64,000 nt of DNA from Buddleja alternifolia (GCA_019426215.1 CM033392.1:33090814-33154813); one strand, 5' to 3'; positions 32,574 through 45,684 are shown, counted from the first letter of the stretch. Program-made: numbers and translations. Notes: generated by a model from the letters alone, not told the origin.

Positions 32574-34354
32574 GTGTTGTGAATCCTGTATTCATCAGCA
32601 GGGACAAAGATAAAAACAGATCCAGATTCACAATTGGATCACTTTTGAGTTTTAATAATTTTTCCATGTAAATTTTGAAAATAACATATGAAGATGAAAT
32701 CTAATTTCATCTTTTTACTAACCTTTTGATTTTGACGAAAGTTTTGATCTTCCAGATAGCAGCAATTCAAAACTCCTGCCTCTAGATATCACGCCGGAAC
32801 GAGCTTCAAAGAAAAATCCTCCACTTTTAGACCACTATGGCTGACGACTTCACTAAGGGGAGTAGAGAATATTTTTCTCTTCTTTCTTTGTTGTCAAGCC
32901 TTATTGTGAGAGTTAGGTTTTGACTGAACCAGTGTTAGGTATTTATAAGGAGTGATGGGCTTGAAATTAACTAATTCCTTGAGCCCATCCAATTCCTCCA
33001 AAATCGCTTACCACACGCCTCACCCTATTATTATTGGGCTAAGTTGACTTTAAAATTAGTCCAATTATTAGTTAGGTACAATATATTTTAATCCAACTAA
33101 AATATAATACGAATTAATATTCTTCTATATTAAATAATCTAATTATTTAATAAAATGGTGAGTATAATAAATAAGTCTATTTATTTCTTATAATTAATTT
33201 ATTTCCATTAATCTAATTAATGAAATAAATTAATGCGTTCATAATAAATACATCCAATTATTTATTATTAATTTATTTTCATTAATTCAATTAATCAAAT
33301 AAATTAATTTGCTCATCAAATAGCAAATTACCTAATTTAAGTTTATTGACAACAAAAGAATTCTCTTTGCTCAATTCCTTTTAAGCGCGACTCTCTAGAT
33401 TCGTTTCAATTGGCATTGGGAGGAAACCAAGGATGTGCGTGTCACTAAGCCAGTCACATGGACTCACATTGAAACCCAATTGAAATGAATGGATCAATAC
33501 GAACCTTTAGGTTACAGATACCATATGAGTATAAGCCCTTCACTAACATGTTAATCGAGTGAGAGTCATGGAGTATGTCAAACTCATTGGACTCGATGTT
33601 GTGCTTTAGGGAATCATAGTAAGATAAAATTACTGAACTACCCTTATGTACTATACATAAGTTAGTTCTCTTGCTTTGGCCAAAGACTTATAATTTCATT
33701 TACCTATGATCGCACAGATGTTAGCTCGTTACTACCCGAGACAGTGAACCCCCTATTGGCAATCACCGAACAATCACCACTTGTCCTTTTGAACCACAGT
33801 TTGAGGTTGATCCCACCAAAGGGTGGTATGGATCTAACTACTCTAATAACTTGTTCAGTGTCACAAGTCTAATCTTCGTGAATCCTCAGGTCTAAGGCTC
33901 ACACACACTACCTCGACCAGTAATTCAATCATTGACTATCCAAAAGTATATGTCCATGTGATTCAATTACGGTGAGCCGTGTTCGAATATGTTAATTCCA
34001 TTGACATATCTATGACTAAGTTCCCACCATCCAAAGTGACAGACTAATACTCCTTGTCAAAGCTTGCATCACACAAGTCTGGTCTTAATGCCCGATTAAG
34101 ACTCGTCAACTCACGAACTCTGGTTTAAGTAAACAAGGAACCGATACTTCTAGTGTCCATCTCCTTAGATCATTGAGGAGTAGAAGCTCCCTCTTGATTA
34201 CCTTGGACTTATTTATTCAATACTTATATTATTGCCATCAAGATTGATATGAACAAAAACTATGCCTTTATTAATGAATAAGAGTTTGTACAACATAAAT
34301 GCAATGCCCTAATAATCTAATTCCCCTATGGCATGGAGGGCATAATTCTAATAT
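32574..34354 (-). mobile_element. Copia C 3' LTR
   Basis: A reverse-strand LTR of about 1.78 kb. Its left end starts with TGTTGTGAATCC exactly where element F gag homology stops, so the LTR ends ...CAACA on its own strand. Its right end (LTR start) reads ATTAGAATTATGCCCTCCAT on the minus strand, next to a purine tract. It is related to LTR C' at 26198-27638. Confidence 0.75.
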
Positions 34355-34370
34355 TCTCCCACTTGCACTC
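34355..34370 (-). promoter_or_regulatory. Polypurine tract, copia C
   Basis: Minus strand reads GTGCAAGTGGGAGAAT immediately before the LTR, the same form as the copia B tract. Confidence 0.7.
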
Positions 34371-34374
34371 AATG

Positions 34375-35519
34375 CTAATCGCTATGGTATCTAGTACCCA
34401 TCTTCTCAAGATGTCGTTCTAGCACCGCTTGTGATAATGGATTGGTTAGTGGGTCAACAATGTTATTTGCTGAATCTATTCTCTGCACGGTGATGTCACC
34501 TCTTGGAAAGATCTCTCTAATGATGTGGTATCTTCTCTCAATATGTTTGGATTTATTGTGAGACTGGGTTCCTTAGCCTGAGCGATTGATCCATTGTTGT
34601 CACAGAATAGTGGCAACGGGAGCTCCGTGCTAGGAACCACTTGAAGTTCACCCATGAACTTCTTCATCCAAGTAGCCTCCTTGGCCGCCTCATGTACTCA
34701 ACTTCGGTGGTTAAGTCAGCCGTCGCGCTTTGTTTGAAACTTTTCCAAGTCACTGCTCCATGGTTTAAAGCGAATACAAACACCGATATGGATCTATGGT
34801 CATCGACATCTGACTGGAAGTCAGAGTCAGTATAACCTTCCACTTCCAGTTCCCCATCTTTATATGTCAAACACATATCCTTAGTTCTTCTCAAGTACTT
34901 GAGGATACACTTCACAGCAATCCAATGTTTTTCCCTTGGGTTAGCTAGAAACCTACTTACCAGACTCACAGCGTAGGCAATGTCTGGTCTCGTGCATAAC
35001 ATAGCGTACATAAGACTCCATACTACAAATGCAAAGAGGACCCAACTCATTCTCTTACGATCATCCTCACTTTGAGGACTTATCGATTTAGAGACATGGA
35101 GTCTATGTCTTATGTGCAAGAGGCCTCTCTTGGAATCTTCCATTCCGAATCTTTTTAGAACCTTTTCCAAATAGAGGGTTTGGGATTCCTATTCGCTCTA
35201 TCCCTGAAGATGCGAATTCCAAGGATATAGGTCGCTTTTCCTAAGTCTTTCATGGAGAACGTGCTTGGGAGCCACATTTTGACTGAAGTCAACAGGCTTA
35301 TATTATTTCCTATTAGTAGAATGTCGTCTACGTATAGGACCAAAAACAATATTTTGCTCCAACTGGATTTCTTGTAAATGGATTGTTATCTTCGTGCTTG
35401 ATAAAGCCATAGTCTCGAACTTCTTCATCAAAATGAAGATTCCAGCTCCGCGACTCTTGTTTAAGTCCATAAATTGATCTATTCAATTTACAAACCTTAT
35501 GAGGATCTTCATTAGACAT
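34375..35519 (-). pseudogene. Copia C reverse transcriptase/RNase H remnant
   Basis: C-terminal piece of a copia polyprotein on the minus strand. From 35519 leftward: KVCKLNRSIYGLKQ (reverse transcriptase), LVLYVDDILLIGN with the YVDD catalytic motif at about 35340-35300, ILGIRIFRDR, the LMYAMLCTRPDIAYAV block, RNase H GYTDSDFQSDVDD, FCDNNGSIAQAKEP, and the conserved C-terminal HLEKMGTRY before the stop at 34375. At least two frameshifts separate these blocks. Gag, protease, integrase and the N-terminal reverse transcriptase are missing; Sirevirus D sequence begins at 35520. Confidence 0.9.
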
Positions 35520-36909
35520 TGTTGGTCCCAAGTGGCATATAAAAGGTCTAGAAGAGAGGGTTGAATAGACCCTGAAATTCTTTTCGAATTTTAAGACTTA
35601 TTTTTGTAAAGGAAACTTAGACAATAGTATTGAGTACTTGATCAAGATGTATCAGGCGCTCAGTACTTATATCAGGGTCAGCACAGCGGAAGATTTGTAC
35701 AAGTCTATTAGTGTGAAAACTTTGGCGCTTAGAAAGTATTTAGTCCCTTTTAGAGTTTTAATAAAGTATGCTTTATGACAATATATGAAGATGATAATAA
35801 ATAAAGCAACAAAACAATAAGTAAATAAGGCACGAGAATTGTAAGGTTCACTGGGTTTGTGTAATCCCAACTACGTCCTTCTACTCCTTTCCACACAGGA
35901 GGAATTCACTAAAATGATTCACGAAGCTTCACAAATACTACTTTAACACAATAGCAAATGGTGAAGACTTGATCTCGAGTTCCCTAGTCACAAAGATTTC
36001 AACTCGACTAAGATCTGCTTCTGACAATGCATCTCTCACTTAGAAATACTATTTTGTCTTCAACAACTTCATCACACAGATTGAAGAGGTTGATGGGTTT
36101 TTTTTTATCACGGTTTGTTTGATTTGAAAATTTCAAACACTTTTGTAATATGTCTTTTGAAAAGATGGTTCTTCTAAGAAGAGGTAAGAGATATTGGTTT
36201 GGCTGTAGAGATGTTTAAGCTCAAAGAAATTTTGGCTATGGAGGTTTTGAGCTTTTAGAATGAATATAGAGGTCAACAACATAAGTGTATATCAAGTCTT
36301 TGATATTAATTCTCGGGGATTTTAGGTTGAGCTGTGAGTTTCTATTTATAGACTTTTCTCGGGATTTGTTCGTTGGACACAAGCTGGATCGTGTTGAACA
36401 CGAGGCGCGTGGGCAGTAGACCTACATTGAGTTGACAGCCAATGGGGGAAGGCTTATCTGTACGTCAATAGTCCTTATCACATTTAATGCTCTTATCAAA
36501 CAATTAATGCATTTGAATTTAATTCCCGTTGGAATTAAATGTTCGTTGAATGTTGCATCTAAGAGCTTATTGACTTCTGATTTAATTCAAGTGACGACAG
36601 GCGCTTGTGGCTTGATCACCTTGAATGATTCTTAGGCGCTTGACAGCCGCTTAAAGAATCCTTTATCTTCAAAGTCTTCAGACGCTTATCTTTGATTTCA
36701 CTTTGATAGACTCGCCCAGAATTCTATCATAACTCAGGCGCTAGATACTAGTCTAAAACTATAAAGATAACATGCCTTCTATAAAATTACAACTCGATAA
36801 CTTTAAACGCTTATACATATTCTAATAAATACAAACTTACATATCTATGGGGTCTAACATAAAACCTATCTTGTCATCATCAAAATATCTAACATGAAAT
36901 TTCCTAACA
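35520..36909 (-). repeat. Sirevirus D 3' LTR
   Basis: A 1390-bp LTR. Left end TGTTGGTCCCAAG on the plus strand, right end TTTCCTAACA, giving TG...CA termini on its own strand. It is related to the fragments at 1685-2324 and 27639-28258. The position where it starts coincides with the loss of copia C reverse transcriptase. Confidence 0.85.
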
Positions 36910-36926
36910 ATTTCCCTCTTTTTGAT
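36910..36926 (-). promoter_or_regulatory. Polypurine tract before Sirevirus D 3' LTR
   Basis: Minus strand reads ATCAAAAAGAGGGAAAT adjacent to the LTR, preceded by GACATC. This is the usual Sirevirus/copia CATCAAAAAGGG motif. Confidence 0.75.
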
Positions 36927-37164
36927 GATGTCAAGCCCTTAACTCTTTCATAGTCCACGAGCTAGAAAAATTTACCAAAGATAATATAAAGTTTGCGTTC
37001 AAAAGTTAGGGGTTAGCTATAAGTTAGTACATATAACCAGAAACGAGATGTTTCAACAAACTCATTCATTAAATATATCGTTTGAGTACAAAATGAGTTA
37101 CAAAGAAACATGCATAATAAAACATAAGAACATAAAGCTCTTAAACGAAGAACAATAAAAAAAT

Positions 37165-40100
37165 CTAGCGCTTTCTCTTTGATAAGGAAGTTTGCGATTT
37201 CTTTGGATTTGGCTTCTTTTGCTCTTCTTTGAAGAGCGTCTCAACAAATTTCCACAGCTTATCGTTTGCTTCCCTCATTTTCTTATGAGTGCTGTTGGAA
37301 AATTGTACATGTCCCATTCTCTCGGCCAACTCCTCAAAACTATGAAGGCGATTGTGCCAAACTGAATTGTCGACTCCGAGTTCACACAAAAGTTCTTCAA
37401 AGATTTCGTAAGTCCTTTTGACTGGAGCTCTATTAGGATGAATGTAAAGAGACACATAAGCTGCAAACTGCAGGATTCCTAACTCTTCAAGCAGCTCAAC
37501 TGAGAAATAAGGAATTAGGTAATCCTTATAGAAACGAGGTTTGCGTTTCCTGAGGATAGTCTGCTGGATCAAATAAATTGCACTTTGGAGATCATCCCAG
37601 CGCTTATCATCAATGCTTGCCAAGCTCTTGGACTAACTTTTACCCTTTCCCCCTTCTTGACATCAACATCAAGAGGTGCTTGAGATGATCGAATCTCAGA
37701 TAAGTCTCGGTAGAGGAGCTTCACTTCATCAATCAAAAGATTTATCTGAGCAGCAATACTCTCAGCTGCTGAGTTGGAAAGAGAGTGATGTTCAACGTCT
37801 GCATTTGGATTCTCAGCTAGCTATCGATTTACGCTTTCATGTAGATCTTTAACGAGCGGGGCGATCTGATTCATAATAGTAACAGTGTTTTGATTTGCCG
37901 CATTCTGCATGTCTTTCAGTCTAGTCCTTTTGACTTGATAAAGAATTGAAGTGCTTCTTTCTTCCAAACGAGAACATGAACCCTTGATATCAACGAGTGA
38001 GCTCTTGACCACTGTTTTGAAATCCTTAGCCTCTGGATCATCGTCTAAGTCACTGGAGGAATGCACCTGAATGGGCAATGGTTCTTTGAAAGCAACCACT
38101 TTACCACCAGCTGGATCTCTACCGAGAGGTTCCTCTGAATCAATTGGTTCCTTTTCTTGAAAATCAGTGGCTGGAGCATAGACTTCTACAATGTCCATGA
38201 TGGTATTATCTCCAACGGCCTTAGCACTAGAAAGATCTTCAACAATTACTGGAGCAGAAGCGCTGGCAGGGGCTTCTTCTTGAAATATTGTCTCCACGTC
38301 ATCCTCAGATGATGCTTCTCAGAAAAAAGGAACATGAGAGTCTGTATACTCAAAAGCAGAATTAGCAAGTTGCAGCGCTGAAGGATAGAGATGGCACCGC
38401 AACGACAAAATGGTAGACGATTCTGGAATGATCCCTACTGGAGTCATCCCTGTTGGCATAATCTCAGTCCATGGAATGTTTTTTGATGTAGATATCTGAA
38501 GTAGTTCTTGTGTGAAAATAGAAAGTGGGCTTTTTCGAGCAGCTACCCACATTGGACCAATAGCATCGATAGGATGAACTGGAGTTAACCTGGCGCTGGA
38601 CCCTAGGATGAAGAAAAGAGAGTTCTTGGTTTTCTCCTCGCTGAAGTATAGCAACCTATTTTCTGGCAGTGCTTGAAGATTTGAGATGTAATGCTTGCAA
38701 TAATCTTCTAAGTACGGTAGAACAGGTTGAGTAAGCGCTGGGCTACAATGCCCTTCTAACAATTTAATTACCCGGTGGTAATGAGCACTTAACTCCTAGG
38801 GGTACGAATCTAAAAAGATTAAACCTGAAAACTCATTAACGCTGGCCCCAGTTGCTGTAACAACATTCTTGGTAAAAATGTGATCGAAGATTTTGACAGC
38901 ATCTCTGAGTTTCATACGATTGAAAAGAAACTCATAGCACTATTCATTACTGACTTCCACATTGGCATTTGAAGATTCGCCACTCGAAGCGTTGCTATCG
39001 TCTAGAACAAGACTTGACTGACTTAGCTCAGCAAGTGCTTGGCGAAGAGATTCCTCAACTGGATGCTGAATACTTAGCAAAGAAGGAACTAGTCTGAAGC
39101 ACTGAATCCTAGAATCGAAACAATAACGAGCAAAAAGTTTACGCTTACCATGAATGGCTTGACTGAAAAGCAGGGGGTTGGAAACAATTTCTTCAACAAT
39201 ATGGCGCTTGGAATCATAAGTCTCAACCCATTCTGCTTCCTGAAGCAGCCACTCAAATCCGACCGCTAGGATAGCTCTTATTCCATGATCTTGAATGCTC
39301 TTTAAGGCAAGAAAACGCTGGAGATCTGCGCTGTCATCTCCATGCCACACTCTTTCAAAGTACAACTGCACTTTATGGGCAATCATCTACTTCAAATCCA
39401 CTGGCTTGTCCGAAATGGCTATTTCCTTGGCTTTCCACAGGCAAAGAGGTTGCGCAGACTCAAAGTTTGAGAGAGAAGAGACTTTTTCATGAAAATGAGA
39501 GTAGCCTAGCTTGTTGAGTGTCTCCTCACTTGGACTCTTGGAATGGAGGAATATGTATCGTCAAAACTAAGCATCTCGTTCCTCGGCGGCCTAGCCACTG
39601 GTTCACTGTGCAGATGAGCACTGAACTACGCAAAATCAATCTCAGCCAAAGTCCTTTTAGTTGGATTAGGAACTTTGTCTTCTTTGGCTTGGAGGCGGCA
39701 ATATCAACAAGAATATTAGCCAAAGTCCATTGAGGGACTTCTTCCTCTGCAGTACTTGAAGAAGACTTGTACTTAGAAGACGTAGATGTTTTAGTCTTCT
39801 TTGAATTTTTTGGGGAATGCGCTGGATCCTCGGAAGCAAGTCTAACAAGCTCCTCTTTCTGAGCTTTTGTCAAATCCTCATCAAACATAATCCGAGAAAA
39901 CCAGGCATTATACTCAATGGCTTCTTGAATACAATGTTCGGCATGGACATAACTTTATTCAATATTCCCAAGAGGAACAAAGTCTTCATTGAGTAAAGTC
40001 AGAGGGGCGAGAGCGGCGTGGGCTATATCTATGTCTAGCACCACCCAATACCTAGCGATTGATCCACCCACAGTGTATGGGAGATCACCTTCAGCGTCTG

Positions 40101-41649
40101 TAGCAACTTCTTGAGCGATTGCTACAACCATGGAAAGGTCAAAATCAAACTCCACTGGCATACTCTCGAGAACACTTTCTAAAGGAGCTGTAAGAAAGGA
40201 ACACACCATAAGGACATTTTCTATAGAAGGTAGAAAATTGAGAGATGGCCTTGGTAGAAGAAATTTCTTACCCTCAGCGCTAGTCTTAGAAATTGGCTCC
40301 AGAGGATGAACTTGTTCACTAGCCTCAGGCTCCTTTTGCACATCAGCTTCAGCGGCTGATAGTTCTTGATGAGCGTCTGATGCTTGAGGAGATTCTACAC
40401 TTGGCTCTGCAGGAGCGCTTGCGGGGGCGCTTGACAGCGGGGTACCATGAGGGTCAAATTAGTTTCCAGCCGTAGGAGTGCGAATCTCTTGGTGTGTTAA
40501 AGAAATAGAATTTTCACGAGTGCTAGTAACATAAATTACCTCAGTAGCAGCTGGGACAGATCTAACTATTTTCTGGTGCTTAAGAGCTTCTGCTTGCTCT
40601 TCTTCTTCAGCGTCCTTCTGAAAAAACACGGACGAAGGAGGAGGGGAGGACGGCTTCTTCCGCTTAAGTTTCTTAGAAGGCGCTTGATGAACCTTCTTTG
40701 ATTTCTTAACATTTAAGCTCAAAACAACGTCCGCTGGGCACTCTTCAGTAGGAGAACCCAACTCCAAATAATCTTCTTTAAACTCAGCGACAACAATTCT
40801 CTGAAGCGCAGCCTCTTCTTGCTTCTTGCTCAGCTTCTCTTATTGGCGTCGAGCGCGTTCTTCCTTCGGCAACGCAGCACCACCAACCGTGGGAGGATGG
40901 AGAAGAGTAGAAATCATCTTTTCACCCAAAAATTCATCTTTTGGAGTGGTAGTTCCAGCGCTTGGAACATGACCACTACGATACAAAATGTAACTTAACA
41001 ATAAACCATAGGGTTTGGCAGGAGGCTTCTTCCCTAACATGGATGGGATTCTTTCGAAAATAAACCTAGGTCAATTAATCTGGTAATTCTTTGAAATGGC
41101 CACCATCATCTGAAACTTCAGATGGTTAATCTTGTCAAATGAACCGGCTCTGCACTCAAGAACCTTAGCGCAGATGTCCGCCATGATTTGGTACTTCGTC
41201 TTCAACTCCTTTTTCTTGAAATTGTGCGAGTGGTAGGAGTCTGCCTTTGAGCACATGAGCTCCCAAACAACTGAAAAATCTCTGACGGCAACATCAGAGG
41301 GTAAGATCCCTTCATTGGAAAGTTGAAAGAAATCGGCAATGAGATCTGAAGTAAGGGTGAAAACAGTGTTGGGAAACTCAGGCAATAAGTAAGAGATAGA
41401 AATACCATCATCTAAAAGTTACGCATTCTTATAGAATTCTTTAAGAGTCGCCAAATGATGTTGATAATGATTGGTCATGATAGACTTTAATTTTTGTTCT
41501 TCATAGGAAAGAAGAATATTGCGAACCGAAAAATGTTGTTGGGAGTAAAGATAATCTCAATCAACCAGGAAGCCAAGGGTCATATGAACTTTATCCTTGG
41601 GGATTGATGAAGAAGAAGCAGCAGATTTTGAAGATTTAGGAAGGGCCAT
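37165..41649 (-). pseudogene. Sirevirus D extra 3' ORF (envelope-like position), ~1490 codons, broken
   Basis: Downstream of pol, where Sireviruses of the SIRE1/agrovirus group carry an envelope-like ORF. Reading starts at ATG 41649 (MALPKSSKS). The same frame runs through the segments at 41385, 41040, 40767, 40341 and 39888 with about six stops between them. It shifts once before 39386 and back between 37821 and 37623, and ends KSQTSLSKRKR at 37165. The N-terminal part (about residues 80-270: FPNTVFTLTSDLIADFF, then a Cys/His-poor helical block ending GLLLSYILYRSG) resembles the domain annotated in plants as a putative plant transposon protein. The middle is Glu/Ala/Pro-rich and low-complexity. 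I see no clear signal peptide or transmembrane segment, so envelope function is not supported. The C-terminus is basic. The total is long for this ORF class. Confidence 0.65.
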
Positions 41650-42345
41650 TTTTGAAAAAGGTTGAAGAATTTGATGCAGTTATCTTTTGAAGAGAGAATT
41701 TGCAAAGCTTTTGAGGAAGTATGGAAGTGATAAAAATGAAGGCTTCTGTAATTTTTTGAATTTATAGAGAAAAGAAAATAACTCATCAATCGTGGTACGG
41801 CCACGTTTCAACATAAATTAAATCCGTGCTGTAAATTCCATAATAATAGTTGAGAAAATGTGGGATAAATATGGAAACTGCATTTGGTGAAGACAAAATA
41901 TAAAATTTGGTGTCCGCGGTTACTTTTGCAATTACTTTTCTAATTTTAAAGGTGTTTGAAATATTCAGCGTGAGTTACGCACGCCCGAAATACAAAGGTC
42001 GTGTATTCACACGAGTGCGTTTGCTGAACTTTCATTTTGAAAAGTAATGAGTACCCTTTTGGGTTTACTGCACAGAGGTGAGGAATGTTAAGTCAACATT
42101 AATTGCTTTGACTTATCCATTATCTCTGTTTAGCGTTAGGTAAGACGCCCTTTCGAAATTCATTTTTCTAAGCACTAACTGGGAATAGGTTAAGCGTTTA
42201 GTTCTTTTCAACAGAATGTTCAGACACTAAAAAAGTTGAAAGCGTCTAAACAATTTTTAATGCATAAAATCAAGTGCTTATGACCAATGTAAAGAAAAAC
42301 ATTTTTGGTCAATTTCACTTTGCTAATAAAATTTGTCTCTTTTAA

Positions 42346-42360
42346 GGTTCCCCCTAAAAT
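42346..42360 (-). promoter_or_regulatory. Internal polypurine tract 2, Sirevirus D
   Basis: Minus strand reads ATTTTAGGGGGAACC, 96 nt after the pol stop. Sireviruses are known to carry several such tracts here. Confidence 0.7.
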
Positions 42361-42410
42361 TAACAACTTATTAGTATTTTCTTTGAAGCTCTTAATCATA
42401 AAATAACGTA

Positions 42411-42427
42411 AATTCCCCCTAAATTTT
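42411..42427 (-). promoter_or_regulatory. Internal polypurine tract 1, Sirevirus D
   Basis: Minus strand reads AAAATTTAGGGGGAATT, about 30 nt after the pol stop; 51 nt separate it from the second tract. Confidence 0.7.
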
Positions 42428-42456
42428 ATCCTATAAAGTATGATGTTTTCGAATGA

Positions 42457-43757
42457 TCAAGCATTTAAATCAATCATACCTAATTCACTTCTTAAAGTGA
42501 GAAACCAATGTTCGTTGAGCGCTTTGGTGAAGATATCTGCCGATTGTTTTTCTGTACCAATAAATTGCATGGAGATATCTTTCTTTTGAACATGGTCACA
42601 TAAGAAATGATAGCGAATATCAATGTGTTGGGTTCTAGAATGAAGGACTGGGTTTTGGGTCATAACTAAAGCGCTTTGGTTATTACAATGAATTGGGATT
42701 GGATTTAGGATTACTCCATAATCTCTAAATTATTTCCTTATCCAAAGAATTTGTGCACAACAGCTTCCAGCGGCTACATACTCGGCTTCAGCGGTAGAAG
42801 TCGCTATGCATTGTTGTTTCTTACTATGCCACGAACCAATCTATCACCTAGAAATTGACATGTACCAGTAGTACTTTTACGATCTATTTTGCATCCTGCA
42901 AAATCTGCATCTGAGTAACCAATTAGTTCAAAAGGAGAGTCCCTTGGATACCATAAGCCCACATTTTGTGTGACTTTTGGTATTTTAGGATTCTTTTGGC
43001 AACAATTAAGTGTGATTCTTTAGGATCGGCTAGAAATTGTGCACACATGCATACTGAAAACATTATATCAGGTCTACTAGCGGTAAGATAAAGAAGTGAT
43101 CCAATGATACCTCTATAATTAGTGATATCAACCTTCTTCCCACTTTCATCATTATCTAACTTAAGCGTTTGACTCGTTGAAATTTTTGAAGAGGATGCAT
43201 TTTCCATACGAAATTTCTTAATCATGTCTCGAGTATATTTAGTTTGGTTAATAAATATGCCATTAGGGAGTTGTTTAACTTGTAATCCTAAGAATAAAGT
43301 TAATTCACCCATCATGCTCATTTCAAATTGATCATGCTTCATTTTTGAAAATTTCTCACATAGACGATTATTAGTAGATCCTAATATAATATCATCAACA
43401 TATATTTTGACTAAGAGAATATCTTCATCATTGGTAATTTTGAATAACGTTGCACCAACACTGTCTTTTGAAAAGCCTTTACTAAGAAGAAAAATAGAGA
43501 GAGTGTTATACCATGCTTGAGGTGCTTGCTTTAGCCCATGAAGTGCTTTATCTAGCTTACAGACCGTACTCTCACCATGGTTGTTGATGAATCCTTGTGG
43601 TTGTTCTACATAGACTTCTTCTTAGAGTTTACCATTCAGGATGACACTCTTTACGTCCATTTGATATACCTTGAATTTGTTGAACGATGTATACGCTAGA
43701 AACATTCGAATTGGCTCATGACGGGCTACAGGAGCATATGTCTCATCACAATCAATG
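42457..43757 (-). pseudogene. Sirevirus D reverse transcriptase (C-terminal part) and RNase H
   Basis: Continues the pol interrupted by element G. On the minus strand from 43757: DETYAPVARHEPIR, YQMDVKS, KLDKALHGLKQAPQAWY, then VKIYVDDIILGS (catalytic YVDD at about 43395), FLGLQVKQLPNGIFI, GSLLYLTASRPDI and the RNase H block with NNQSALVMTQNP, ending FTKALNEHW and the stop at 42457. Several in-frame stops and small frameshifts are present. The protein would convert genomic RNA to cDNA in the particle. It is disabled both by these and by the G insertion. Confidence 0.9.
43753..43757 (+). repeat. Target site duplication of element G, left
   Basis: CAATG before the 5' LTR, repeated at 51641-51645 after the 3' LTR. 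Removing G and one copy rejoins the Sirevirus reverse transcriptase frame (EEGID). Confidence 0.97.
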
Positions 43758-45659
43758 TGATAAGAGGTGTTTTTACGTGTTTTTAAGACCGTAATTCTTA
43801 TGATTTGGATTCACTTATTGCTTAAATCATGTCACATTTGCATTTAATAGGTGTGTTAAGTGAATACAGGTAATACATGAAGAAAAGGGAAGAAAAACGA
43901 TGTGCAAAACAAGTTCAAGCATGTTTTTCAACACCTAGGCGGTTAATGCATCTCCTACCACATTCGAGCGATAATTCCGTACATTTTGAGACCGACTTAG
44001 ACAAAGTTTCCTTCTACAAAGTTTTAGATGTATGTCTTAGCTTCAAATGGGAACTTGAAACATCCAAATCGGAGGTCTATATAGATAATTGTGAAGGAAA
44101 TACGATTGCTGCGCCGAACAGAGAAGTACATGTGCGAAGATACGTCCCAACGCCCTCCTAGTCATGCCTAGGCATGGATAGTCCGAATATTACTCCTTTT
44201 CAGCCTAAATTCCAGCATTATATGATGGGTAAGAATCACTTTTGGCCATAATTCAGCACATGTGTTGAGGGGTTGTCATAAGTGTGTTTCTTGGTAGATT
44301 TACTTTATGGGCGCCAAATCAGAAACAACCTCCATGTTGAAACGTAATTTAGGTATACTTAGAGACCGAATTGGACAAAATGTCCTTCTGGAAAGTTGTA
44401 GATCTATGTTTTATCTGAACATGAGGACTTGAATCATCTAATTTGGAGATCTGTGGAGAATTTTATGAGGAAACTACTAAGACTGCGCTGGAAAGCAAGA
44501 AAATGGCAGCATGCATGTGTTTTGTTGAAGTTTTCACATGGTTATGCTTGGTGGAATTCTTAAGGGCCGAAAGTTTAGCATTTTTTAGCTGGTTGGAATC
44601 TTAAAAGCCAAACTTTAAGCATCACCTTAGGTGGAATTCTCATTGGGGAACTTTAATGAGAATTCTTAATGCATACTTTAGTGGAATTTTGGCTATAAAA
44701 GGAGGGGGAACCCATACTCTTCATCATTCACTATCAATTTCAGATTCTTGGAGGAGAGGAGGAGGAATCAGTCCTCAAGCTTCATTCATCACCATTCTTC
44801 ATCATTCTAAGAGGAGAAAGCTAGGAATTGAAGCTCCAATCAAGGGGCCATCATCTATCACATTAGAGGGAGTTTTTATAGCCTTTTCATTTCATTCATG
44901 TCTATGAACATGTGTATTTATTCATTATTGTTTTTCATAATATCTATCATGAACTAAATTCATAAGACTAAGGCCATGTAAGGTCAAATTGTGATATATG
45001 CTTATAATAGATGATTGTTGAGGTTATACTTATATTGTTATGTGATGTGAATTGTGTTTTTGTCTATCTTGCATATACTTGATCACTATATGTTAGAATC
45101 TTATGCCTAGGTTAATATTTCGGGAGAAAATTGACTTAGGGTGCAAGAAATTCACATCATGACCCGTAACTAATGAGGAATTGCCCTAGACATAGGTAAA
45201 GATTCCCGGGTGAAGTTGTTCGATTCAAATCGAGTGAACTCTAGTACGTTAATGCATGTTTAGTGGTTAGATTTCCGGATAGGAATATTTGGGAAATCAC
45301 GATCTAAGCATAGGAGTTTATACGCGAGACATCGGTTATTCTCTACCCTCGGAGCTCTCACCATAACAATATAAGCGTAATCCTTCAACGAGAATCTTTA
45401 TAAGTATAATTGATCAATTTGAACCTAGCATGTGCCTTAGTCTCCCTTTCTATTTTGTTTTAAATCATTTGTTCAACCTTGTTCTTATCTTACGCATTTC
45501 ACACTCATTTTACCTTTATTGTTTTGATCTTTGTTGTTATAAAATCTTAAACTAGAATTCAAGTCCTTGTGGTTCGACAATCCGGACTTCTCGTCCACTT
45601 TTATTACTACACACGACTAGTGCACTTGCTATTATAGCACGTTAGCTTTTAGCGTGTCA
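43758..45659 (+). repeat. Element G 5' LTR
   Basis: TGATAAGAGG...AGCGTGTCA, 1902 bp. TATA box at 44694-44700. Contains a 94-codon open frame (43877-44161) present identically in the 3' LTR, with no recognisable domain. Confidence 0.97.
44694..44700 (+). promoter_or_regulatory. TATA box in element G 5' LTR
   Basis: TATAAAA in GGCTATAAAAGGAGG, the same context as in the unrelated copia B LTR. Confidence 0.75.
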
Positions 45660-45665
45660 AGTTTT

Positions 45666-45684
45666 TGGCGCCGTTGCCGGGGAC
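45666..45684 (+). promoter_or_regulatory. Primer binding site, element G (tRNA-Asp)
   Basis: TGGCGCCGTTGCCGGGGAC, a perfect 19-nt match to the complement of the plant tRNA-Asp 3' end, six bases after the LTR. Confidence 0.95.

Larger units (their letters stand above)
41650..42456 (-). other. Sirevirus D spacer between pol and extra ORF
   Basis: Non-coding AT-rich spacer downstream of the pol stop, containing two polypurine tracts (42411-42427 and 42346-42360) and the leader of the extra ORF. Confidence 0.65.

Noticed and set aside
37165..41649. Calling the extra Sirevirus ORF an envelope gene
   Set aside because: Position fits, but no signal peptide, transmembrane helix or fusion-like segment is visible, so only the position is described.
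43877..44161. 94-codon frame identical at 49856-50140
   Set aside because: The two copies are the element G LTRs, which are nearly identical because of recent insertion. Identity says nothing about coding.
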